A stretch of DNA of 7,348 bases from Clostridiales bacterium (lineage in GTDB: Bacteria > Bacillota > Clostridia > Christensenellales > Borkfalkiaceae). A model generated the notes under the pieces. That model worked only from the letters and a program-made list of their open reading frames with translations, searched no databases and was not told the DNA's origin. Of this stretch, positions 1 to 4,792 are shown one piece after another. Each line of letters opens with the position of its first letter. The stretch's first letter is position 1. The position numbers and the translations under genes were made by a program. The stretch covers positions 1 through 7,348 of the forward strand of contig JAJWOJ010000050.1 in the NCBI GenBank assembly GCA_021635425.1, in the 5' to 3' direction.

Positions 1-372
1 GAAGATATTCAGAAAGCCGTTAAGGAAGCGGAAATGTACGAAGCCGAAGATAAGAAGAGAAAGGAAGCCGTTGAAAACAAGAACAAACTCGACAGCCTTA
101 TCTTCCAGGTTGAAAAGACCGTTAAAGACAGCGGAGACAAACTCAGCGAAGAGGATAAATCCACCGTTGAAAATGCGGTTAAGGAAGCCAAAGAAGCTCT
201 TAACTCCGAAGATAACGACAAAATTACCGCTGCAACCGAAAAGCTTTCCAAGGATATCGAACCGGTATTCACCAAACTTTATCAGCAGGCTGCGGCAAAC
301 GGTCAGGCGGGTGCGAACGGCGCTAACGGCGCGGGCGCAGGCGCGGACGATACCGAATTCCATCAGAACTGA
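1..372 (+). CDS. dnaK: Molecular chaperone DnaK (Hsp70), C-terminal fragment; gene starts upstream of the window
   Basis: This is the last 123 codons of an Hsp70 chaperone, open from base 1 in frame 1 and ending at TGA 370-372. Hsp70 is an ATP-driven cytoplasmic chaperone working with DnaJ and GrpE. What is visible is the helical lid of the substrate-binding domain: charged amphipathic helices including the family-typical stretches EAEDKKRKEAVE, LDSLIFQVEKT and LSEEDKSTVENAVKEAKEAL, then KLYQQ. A low-complexity Ala/Gly/Asn linker follows and then a short acidic end (DDTEF). The ATPase and beta-sandwich substrate domains lie outside the window. The tail ends in HQN rather than the more usual run of acidic and lysine residues, which is a minor variation. 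dnaJ follows after 132 bp, the standard Firmicutes order. The identification rests on recognisable lid sequence plus dnaJ linkage and is nearly certain. Confidence 0.96.
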   Translation, partial: EDIQKAVKEAEMYEAEDKKRKEAVENKNKLDSLIFQVEKTVKDSGDKLSEEDKSTVENAVKEAKEALNSEDNDKITAATEKLSKDIEPVFTKLYQQAAANGQAGANGANGAGAGADDTEFHQN

Positions 373-453
373 TTTTTGACGGACGATAATCACGGATATC
401 GGTTTTAAATCGGTTTTCGGAGATAAAATTTAAATAACGCATAACGTTTTTCG

Positions 454-481
454 GCGCGGGCGGGCTTTTGCCCGCCCGCGC
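454..481 (+). promoter_or_regulatory. Perfect 12-bp GC-rich stem-loop between dnaK and dnaJ
   Basis: Bases 454-465 (GCGCGGGCGGGC) are exactly complementary to 470-481, with a TTTT loop at 466-469. All 12 pairs are Watson-Crick and 11 or more are G-C, so the hairpin should be extremely stable in RNA. No T-run follows it on either strand (the next + strand bases are AAAGGCGTAC), so it is not a canonical rho-independent terminator. It lies 81 bp after the dnaK stop and 23 bp before the dnaJ start. It most plausibly lowers read-through, marks an mRNA processing or stabilising end for the dnaK transcript, or modulates dnaJ translation. These roles are inference; only the hairpin is seen. Confidence 0.7.
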
Positions 482-504
482 AAAGGCGTACATAGGGAAA
501 AATT

Positions 505-1665
505 ATGGCAAAAAATTATTACGAAATACTCGGCGTGGATAAAAAAGCCTCGCAGGACGATATTAAATCGGCATACAGAAAACTTGCCCGTCAGTATCAC
601 CCCGACCTTCATCCGAACGACGAGGAATGCGCTAAAAAATTCAAGGAAATAAACGAGGCAAACGAGGTTTTGTCCGATCCGCAAAAACGTCAGCAGTATG
701 ATATGGAACTCGAAAATCCCGGCATGGGTTCGGGAGGATTCGGCGGTTTCGGCGGATTCGGAAGCGGCTCGCAAAGCACGGGCGGATTCGGCGGTTTCGG
801 CGATATCTTCGGCGACATTTTCGGGGCGTTTTCGGGTTCGGACAGAGGCGGAAGGTCTGCTAAAACCGACGGCGATGATATCAACCTCGAAGTGGAGCTT
901 TCTTTCCTCGACGCGGCGAAGGGCTGCACTAAAACGATTACCTATAACAGAAAAGAACCTTGCCCCGATTGCAGGTCCACGGGCGCAAAAAACGGCACGT
1001 CGTATAAGCAGTGCGAAAAATGCCACGGCACGGGAACAATTCAATACGTCTCGGGCAACAGTATTTTCCGTTCCGTTCAGCAGCGTGCGTGCGACGCCTG
1101 CGGCGGTACGGGTAAGATAATCATAGAGAAGTGCGCGACGTGCGGCGGCAAGGGCTATCAGCGCAAAGCAACCACGCTTACGCTCAATATTCCCGCCGGC
1201 GCGGACACGAACAGCTATATAACCAAGAAAGGCTACGGCGAAGCTTCCACCACGGGCGGCGAACCGGGCGATCTTATCGTAGTGTTCAAAGTTCAGCCGC
1301 ATAAGCTCTTTAAGAGAAATAAGTTCGATTTATACGTCGATCTTCCCATAAGTTACGCTACGGCGGCTCTCGGCGGAAAGGTTAAAGTCCCCACGCTCGA
1401 CAGCACGGTTACGCTCGATATTCCCGACGGAACGCAGTCGGGCAAAGTGTTCCAGATACGCGGCAAGGGCATAACCTCGCGTTACGGAACGGGCAATCTG
1501 TTCGTAACGGTGACGGTTGAAGTACCCACAAAGCTCACAAAAGCCGAAAAACAGAGACTTTTGGATTTCGACAGCGACATAGAACTTAAACAATACGACA
1601 AAATGAAAAAATACGACGACGCTATACAGTCTTTATACGGCGATAAACCATACGAAAACAAATAA
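505..1665 (+). CDS. dnaJ: Chaperone protein DnaJ (type I Hsp40)
   Basis: A complete 386-residue type I J-protein, which delivers unfolded clients to DnaK and stimulates its ATPase in the cytoplasm. The J domain spans about residues 3-70, with the invariant HPD at 32-34. A Gly/Phe-rich linker with GGFGGFG repeats covers about 73-110. The cysteine-rich zinc domain has four CxxC pairs at C153/C156, C170/C173, C196/C199 and C210/C213, so both zinc sites are intact. C-terminal substrate-binding domains follow, with family signatures NIPAGADT, GEPGDLIVV and LDIPDGTQSGKVFQIRGKGI. Length matches the usual 370-390. The first zinc repeat reads CPDCRSTG, with Ser158 replacing the usual first Gly of CxxCxGxG, which is probably harmless. 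The start ATG has a modest AGGG site at 494-497, 7 bases upstream. It probably shares transcription with dnaK through the intergenic hairpin. No CIRCE element is visible in the dnaK-dnaJ gap. Confidence 0.98.
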   Translation: MAKNYYEILGVDKKASQDDIKSAYRKLARQYHPDLHPNDEECAKKFKEINEANEVLSDPQKRQQYDMELENPGMGSGGFGGFGGFGSGSQSTGGFGGFGDIFGDIFGAFSGSDRGGRSAKTDGDDINLEVELSFLDAAKGCTKTITYNRKEPCPDCRSTGAKNGTSYKQCEKCHGTGTIQYVSGNSIFRSVQQRACDACGGTGKIIIEKCATCGGKGYQRKATTLTLNIPAGADTNSYITKKGYGEASTTGGEPGDLIVVFKVQPHKLFKRNKFDLYVDLPISYATAALGGKVKVPTLDSTVTLDIPDGTQSGKVFQIRGKGITSRYGTGNLFVTVTVEVPTKLTKAEKQRLLDFDSDIELKQYDKMKKYDDAIQSLYGDKPYENK

Positions 1666-1678
1666 TTACGTCGGATTG

Positions 1679-1708
1679 AAACGACGAGATTTTTATCCCG
1701 CCGTTTTT
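1679..1708 (+). terminator. Possible weak terminator after dnaJ
   Basis: Bases 1679-1690 (AAACGACGAGAT) can pair with 1695-1706 around a TTTT loop, and a T-run at 1704-1708 overlaps the end of the stem. On the + strand two positions are A-C mismatches (1684/1701 and 1687/1698). On the - strand the same positions become G-T wobbles, so the stem is better in that direction although it lacks a long T-tail there. An alternative short stem CGTCG/CGACG (1669-1673/1682-1686) followed by TTTTT (1690-1694) is also possible. Either way this is a weak signal, and some read-through from dnaJ into the regulator gene is plausible. Confidence 0.35.
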
Positions 1709-1735
1709 ATTTCTTGTGGCTAAGTGGAGGAAAAT

Positions 1736-2293
1736 ATGAGCGATATAACGAAAAGAGCGATTTCCGCATCCTTGAAAAATCTTTTAAGAGAGAAAAAACT
1801 CAACAAAATCACCGTTCAGGACATCGCGGACGACTGCGGAATAAACCGTCAGACATTTTATTACCACTTTCAGGATATTTACGATCTCGTCGAATGGACG
1901 TGTATAGAAGATACCGAAAAAGTATTAAAAGAAAACAGAACTTACGAGACGTGGCAGGACGGGCTTCTTTCCGTATTCGACCTTGCAAAAAAGGACAAGA
2001 TATTCATCGATAACATTTATCGTTCGGTTTCTCTCGAGGTGTTGGAGCAGTATCTTTACAGGCTCGTTTATCCCCTTTTGAAGAATGTGATCGACGAGAA
2101 GGCGAAAGGGTTGCCCGCTCGCGACGAGGACAAGAAATGCATCGCCGATTTTTATAAATACGCATTCGTCGGCGAGCTTTTAGACTGGATAAGGAACGAC
2201 ATGCGGGAAAGCCCCGAAGAGATAGTGGAAAAAATCTCTAAAATAATCGGCGGAAACGTCGAGCGGGCTTTACATAATTTCATGGAAAGATAA
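1736..2293 (+). CDS. TetR/AcrR-family transcriptional regulator (DhaS-like C-terminal domain)
   Basis: A 185-residue DNA-binding regulator. The N-terminal helix-turn-helix covers about residues 25-47, with the TetR-type sequence ITVQDIADDCGINRQTFYYHF. The remainder is helical. The motif FYKYAFVGELLDWIRNDM near 139-156 followed by SPEEIV is characteristic of the TetR_C_8/DhaS-type ligand-binding domain common in Firmicutes. I chose ATG 1736 because GTGGAGG (1724-1730) forms a ribosome binding site 5 bases upstream. A start at GTG 1724 would consume that site. The gene is closed by its own terminator and stands 204 bp upstream of the oleate hydratase, in the same direction. This linkage, plus repeated operator-like elements in the hydratase promoter, suggests it controls that gene, perhaps sensing fatty acids or acyl derivatives. 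The ligand and target are inference; TetR membership is clear. Confidence 0.92.
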   Translation: MSDITKRAISASLKNLLREKKLNKITVQDIADDCGINRQTFYYHFQDIYDLVEWTCIEDTEKVLKENRTYETWQDGLLSVFDLAKKDKIFIDNIYRSVSLEVLEQYLYRLVYPLLKNVIDEKAKGLPARDEDKKCIADFYKYAFVGELLDWIRNDMRESPEEIVEKISKIIGGNVERALHNFMER

Positions 2294-2315
2294 ATTTCTA
2301 AATACAACGCGTTTT

Positions 2316-2344
2316 AAAACGGGCTTGAGAAAGTCCGTTTTTTT
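2316..2344 (+). terminator. Rho-independent terminator of the TetR-family gene
   Basis: An 11-bp stem pairs 2316-2326 (AAAACGGGCTT) with 2331-2341 (AAGTCCGTTTT), including one G-T wobble at 2323/2334. The loop is GAGA at 2327-2330. The right arm runs into seven consecutive T at 2338-2344. It lies 22 bp after the regulator's stop codon, so the regulator and the downstream hydratase are separate transcription units. Confidence 0.88.
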
Positions 2345-2383
2345 GTGCGGAAAATTTAGACAAAACAGCGCAAATGTCAAAAA

Positions 2384-2447
2384 AAATTACAATGTCCGAA
2401 GGCTGTCTTAAAACGTGACAAAGGCAAAAAACTGTCTATTGTAATTT
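2384..2447 (+). promoter_or_regulatory. Candidate operator: spaced 10-bp inverted repeat and TGTC/GACA elements upstream of ohyA
   Basis: AAATTACAAT (2384-2393) is repeated in perfect inverse as ATTGTAATTT (2438-2447), centre to centre 54 bp, close to five helical turns. The right arm contains the predicted -35 hexamer. Between and around the arms are six TGTC or GACA tetramers (2359, 2375, 2393, 2404, 2417, 2433). These include TGTC-N9-GACA at 2404-2420 and TGTCT-type copies at 2404 and 2433 plus an inverted one at 2357-2362. Such repeats placed over a -35 box are what a repressor site looks like, and the adjacent TetR-family protein is the obvious candidate. Binding is inference. Confidence 0.45.
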
Positions 2448-2467
2448 GTTTTTCGGAGTGGTATAAT
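2439..2467 (+). promoter_or_regulatory. Sigma-A type promoter of the oleate hydratase gene
   Basis: A consensus -10 hexamer TATAAT is at 2462-2467. Exactly 17 bp upstream is TTGTAA (2439-2444), matching four of six -35 positions. Transcription would start near 2474, giving a leader of roughly 24 nt with the ribosome binding site AAAGGAGG at 2481-2488. The -35 element lies inside the right arm of an inverted repeat, so a bound regulator there would block polymerase. Confidence 0.75.
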
Positions 2468-2497
2468 ATAATCAGAAAACAAAGGAGGATACGTAAA

Positions 2498-4282
2498 ATG
2501 TATTACGGATCAGGAAACTATGAGGCATTTGCTCGTCCGGAAAAACCGGAGGGCGTAGACGGTAAATCGGCTTATATAATCGGCACGGGGCTTGCGGGTC
2601 TTTCGGCGGCGTTCTTCCTTGTGAGAGACGGTCAGATGAAAGGCGAGCATATTCACCTTTTGGAAAAACTCGATATAGCGGGCGGCTCGTGCGACGGAAG
2701 AGCTGTCCCCAGAGCGGGTTATTATATGCGCGGCGGCAGAGAAATGGACAACCACTTCGAGGTTATGTGGGAAATGTTCAGAGACGTTCCCTCGCTCGAA
2801 AATCCCGGTCTTTCCGTACTAGATGAATATTACAGACTCAACAAAAAAGACCCCAACTATTCGCTTTGCAGAGCAACGGTAAACCGCGGCGAAGACGCGC
2901 GCACCGACGGCAAATTCGGGCTTAACAAAGAAGCGGCTATGCAGATAAGCAAGCTCTTCATGACTCCCGAAGAGGCTCTCGAGGATAAGAAGATAAGCGA
3001 TTTCTTCGACGATAATTTCTGGAACAGCAATTTCTGGTTGTATTGGCAGACGATGTTCGCCTTCCACACTTGGGATTCGGCGCTCGAGATGAAGAGATAT
3101 CTTCAGAGATACGTTCATCATATCGACGGACTTCCCGATTTCTCCGCGCTTCGTTTCACGAAGTATAATCAGTATGAAAGCCTGATTCTGCCTTTGCAGA
3201 AATATCTCGAATCGCACGGGGTTAAAGTCGAATACGGTATCGACGTTAAAAACGTAGTTTTCGAAATAAACGGAAAGAAGAAAACGGCAAAGAAGATCGA
3301 GTACGTCAAAAACGGCGAAAAAGGTTCGATCGACCTTATGGAAAGCGACCTCGTGTTCATAACCAACGGTTGCTGCACCGATACGAGCTGCTACGGCGAC
3401 CAGACCCATGCGCCCGACCTTTCCAAGATCAGAAAAGGCGGCGGCGAATCGTGGGATTTGTGGAAGAATATCGCCATTCAGGATCCCGCGTTCGGTAATC
3501 CTTCAAATTATTGCGACCACCCGGACGAAACCAACTGGATGAGCGCGACCGTCGAAACTTCGGACGACGAAATCATCAAATGTATCGAAAACATCTGCCA
3601 CAGAGACCCGAGAGCGGGCAGAGTTACCACGGGCGGAATCGTTACCGTTAAGGACAGCGTGGACAACTGGTATTTGTCCTGGACAATCAACCGTCAGCCG
3701 CAATTCAAGTCTCAGGATAAAAACAGCGTTCTTATCTGGCTTTATGCGCTTAACACCGACAGACCGGGCAACTACGTCAAAAAGCCTATGAGAGACTGCA
3801 CGGGCGAAGAAATCTGCAAAGAATGGCTCTATCATATCGGCTTCCCGATCGACAAAATAAGCGAATACGCAAGCACTAAGGCTAACACAACCACGTGCTA
3901 CATGCCGTTCATCAACGCGTTCTTCCGTCCCAGAAAGAACTCCGACAGACCTAAGGTTGTTCCCGAAGGCGCGGTTAACTTCGCATTCATCGGTCAGTTT
4001 GCGGAAACTCCGAGAGATACCATTTTCACCATAGAATATTCTATGAGAACGGGTATGGAATCGGTTTACACTCTTCTTAATATAGACAGAGCCGTTCCCG
4101 AAGTGTGGGGCAGCGTGTACGACGTAAGAGAACTTTTAAAAGCCGTTTATTACGCGCTTGACAGACAGCCGTTAACGTCGATGAAGCTTTCCTTGAAAGA
4201 AAAGATACTTTTAAAGGACGTCACCGAAAAGATAAAAGGCACCGACGCCGAAAAGCTTATCAGAGAAAGCGGAATTCTGTAA
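2498..4282 (+). CDS. ohyA: Oleate hydratase (MCRA family, FAD-dependent fatty acid double-bond hydratase)
   Basis: A complete 594-residue member of the myosin-cross-reactive-antigen family. It adds water to the cis-9 double bond of free unsaturated fatty acids such as oleate or linoleate, giving 10-hydroxy acids, and works at the membrane surface. The N-terminus (YGSGNYEAFARPEKPEGVD) and total length are typical. The FAD-binding Rossmann motif GTGLAGLSAA is at 29-38. Glu82, in RGGREMDNHFE, and Tyr201, in MKRYLQRYVHHIDGLPD, fall at the positions I recall as catalytic in the Staphylococcus aureus enzyme. The conserved NFWLYWQTMFAFHTWDSALE lies just before Tyr201. The C-terminus (about 560-594) is Lys-rich and helical, as expected of the region that contacts membranes. 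The start has a strong AAAGGAGG site 9 bases upstream. The gene is monocistronic: own promoter, own terminator. Usual roles are detoxifying unsaturated fatty acids and making hydroxy acids in the gut. The family call is very secure; the preferred substrate is not determined. Confidence 0.97.
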   Translation: MYYGSGNYEAFARPEKPEGVDGKSAYIIGTGLAGLSAAFFLVRDGQMKGEHIHLLEKLDIAGGSCDGRAVPRAGYYMRGGREMDNHFEVMWEMFRDVPSLENPGLSVLDEYYRLNKKDPNYSLCRATVNRGEDARTDGKFGLNKEAAMQISKLFMTPEEALEDKKISDFFDDNFWNSNFWLYWQTMFAFHTWDSALEMKRYLQRYVHHIDGLPDFSALRFTKYNQYESLILPLQKYLESHGVKVEYGIDVKNVVFEINGKKKTAKKIEYVKNGEKGSIDLMESDLVFITNGCCTDTSCYGDQTHAPDLSKIRKGGGESWDLWKNIAIQDPAFGNPSNYCDHPDETNWMSATVETSDDEIIKCIENICHRDPRAGRVTTGGIVTVKDSVDNWYLSWTINRQPQFKSQDKNSVLIWLYALNTDRPGNYVKKPMRDCTGEEICKEWLYHIGFPIDKISEYASTKANTTTCYMPFINAFFRPRKNSDRPKVVPEGAVNFAFIGQFAETPRDTIFTIEYSMRTGMESVYTLLNIDRAVPEVWGSVYDVRELLKAVYYALDRQPLTSMKLSLKEKILLKDVTEKIKGTDAEKLIRESGIL

Positions 4283-4332
4283 AATAAAATTTTACGGGCG
4301 GCGTATACGGAAAAACTTATAAACGAAAGTAA

Positions 4333-4371
4333 TCGATTAACCTCTGAATAAGCGGCTATAAGTCGATTAAC
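4333..4371. repeat. Direct repeat TCGATTAAC, two copies 30 bp apart, in the ohyA 3' gap
   Basis: TCGATTAAC occurs at 4333-4341 and again at 4363-4371, an exact 30-bp period. Just before it, GTAAAAT/ATTTTAC (4279-4285/4289-4295) forms a 7-bp hairpin overlapping the ohyA stop codon. The stretch 4283-4387 otherwise holds no reading frame, promoter or RNA that I can support. The repeat may be chance or a small protein-binding site. Confidence 0.3.
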
Positions 4372-4387
4372 ACACGATATTGCAATA

Positions 4388-4429
4388 AAACAGCTCGGCT
4401 TTTGAAGAAGCCGGGCTGTTTGTTCTGTT
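4388..4429 (+). terminator. Rho-independent terminator of ohyA
   Basis: A 14-bp stem pairs 4388-4401 (AAACAGCTCGGCTT) with 4408-4421 (AAGCCGGGCTGTTT), with one T-G wobble at 4395/4414 and a six-base loop. A T-rich tail (TTTGTTCTGTT) follows at 4419-4429. It lies about 105 bp after the ohyA stop and before the next promoter, so it separates ohyA from the methionine transporter operon. Confidence 0.85.
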
Positions 4430-4495
4430 ATGATTTTATTTCGGAAGTGAGCCGAAAAGAAAAATAAAAAATTTCTTTTTTTGCTTAAAAAACGC

Positions 4496-4525
4496 TTGAC
4501 AAAGCCGTTCGGACAATGGTAATAT
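4496..4525 (+). promoter_or_regulatory. Sigma-A type promoter of the metNIQ leader
   Basis: A perfect -35 hexamer TTGACA (4496-4501) is followed after 18 bp by TAATAT (4520-4525), which matches four of six -10 positions. GGTAAT at 4518-4523 with a 16-bp spacer is an alternative -10. Transcription would begin near 4532, giving a leader of about 260 nt before metN, which is long enough for the attenuation structures described below it. Confidence 0.7.
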
Positions 4526-4569
4526 GAAACTCGTAACGGAAAACCGTCTTATAAATCTTTAAAGGAGCG

Positions 4570-4722
4570 ACAAACGGTCGGCAGACATTATGAGAAACAG
4601 TTTTGTGTCTTGCATGCGAATGTTAATATCCCGAGCATTTATGCGCGGGCTTGTTTCCGTTTGTTCTTCGGCAAAATAAGCTTCAACGCATACCATGCTC
4701 GGGACTTTTTTAAGTCTCGGGC
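4570..4722 (+). ncRNA. Structured metNIQ leader with a mutually exclusive antiterminator and terminator; candidate riboswitch of unrecognised class
   Basis: Upstream of a methionine transporter, this leader can be drawn in two exclusive forms. ON: CCCGAGCAT (4630-4638) pairs with ATGCTCGGG (4695-4703), ATGCG (4641-4645) with CGCAT (4687-4691), and 4649-4656 with 4674-4681, giving a long antiterminator. OFF: the terminator stem at 4697-4722 forms. Upstream sequence offers a three-way junction: P1 ACAAACGG/CCGTTTGT (4570-4577/4657-4664), P2 GCAGACA/TGTCTTGC with one bulged T (4581-4587/4606-4613), and P3 CCCG-A-GCA/TGC-G-CGGG (4630-4637/4642-4649). P3 would occupy the antiterminator's 5' strand, so ligand-stabilised P1-P3 would favour termination. 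I see no S-box core (no GCAACC or GGTGC elements) and no T-box TGGNACC. Likely signal is methionine or SAM, inferred only from the downstream genes. The helices were found by eye, not by computed folding. Confidence 0.6.
4590..4679 (+). CDS. Possible 29-codon leader peptide with four Met codons (speculative)
   Basis: An ATG at 4590 opens a 29-codon frame ending at TAA 4677-4679, inside the attenuator. It contains Met at codons 1, 9, 11 and 18 (the segment SCMRML holds two close together) and two Cys. If ribosomes stalled at codons 9-11 for lack of Met-tRNA, bases from about 4630 would be free to form the antiterminator. If they read through, that strand would be masked and the terminator would form. 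This is the logic of classical amino-acid attenuation. Against it: no ribosome binding site stands at the normal distance. AAAGGAG (4561-4567) is 22 bases away, although a small hairpin (CGAC/GTCG, 4568-4571/4577-4580) could shorten that. Codons such as CGA and ATA are also unlike a strongly expressed gene here. It competes with the riboswitch reading. Confidence 0.2.
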   Translation: MRNSFVSCMRMLISRAFMRGLVSVCSSAK

Positions 4723-4729
4723 TTTTTTT
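4697..4729 (+). terminator. Attenuator terminator in the metNIQ leader
   Basis: An 11-bp stem pairs 4697-4707 (GCTCGGGACTT) with 4712-4722 (AAGTCTCGGGC), with wobbles at 4699/4720 and 4702/4717 and a TTTT loop. Seven T (4723-4729) follow. It stands 63 bp before the metN start, between promoter and gene, so it can only act as a conditional, premature terminator. Its left arm overlaps the 3' strand of the antiterminator (4695-4703), so the two cannot coexist. Confidence 0.9.
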
Positions 4730-4792
4730 ATTCTTAAATTTATTTTTATACCTAAATTCACACTTAAAAACAATTTTTACAGGAGAGAAAAA

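Noticed and set aside
373..504. A separate dnaJ promoter or a CIRCE heat-shock operator in the dnaK-dnaJ gap
   Set aside because: No TTAGCACTC-N9-GAGTGCTAA element is present, and candidates such as TTGACG (376-381) or TAAAAT (424-429) lack a correctly spaced partner hexamer.
430..1302. A 290-codon minus-strand open frame opposite dnaJ
   Set aside because: It lies almost entirely within dnaJ, whose J domain, Gly/Phe linker and zinc repeats are unmistakable. Its translation is Arg/Ala-rich with no recognisable domain, as expected of an antisense shadow of a biased coding sequence.
1724..1735. A GTG start giving four extra residues on the TetR-family regulator
   Set aside because: The GTG is part of the GTGGAGG ribosome binding site for ATG 1736, which is the better-supported start.
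2819..3409. A 196-codon minus-strand open frame inside ohyA
   Set aside because: It is fully contained in the well-conserved oleate hydratase gene, has no ribosome binding site and no family features.
4610..4792. A 61-residue N-terminal extension of MetN from TTG 4610
   Set aside because: The extension runs through the antiterminator and terminator hairpins and shows no conserved sequence. ATG 4793 has a well-placed AGGAG site and gives the normal MetN start and length.
4526..4792. S-box (SAM-I) riboswitch or methionine T-box upstream of metN
   Set aside because: Both were expected from the downstream genes, but I cannot find the S-box core elements or a T-box TGGNACC sequence. The CTTAT (4548-4552) and ATAAG (4676-4680) pair resembles an S-box P1 only superficially. 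A covariance-model search would be decisive.
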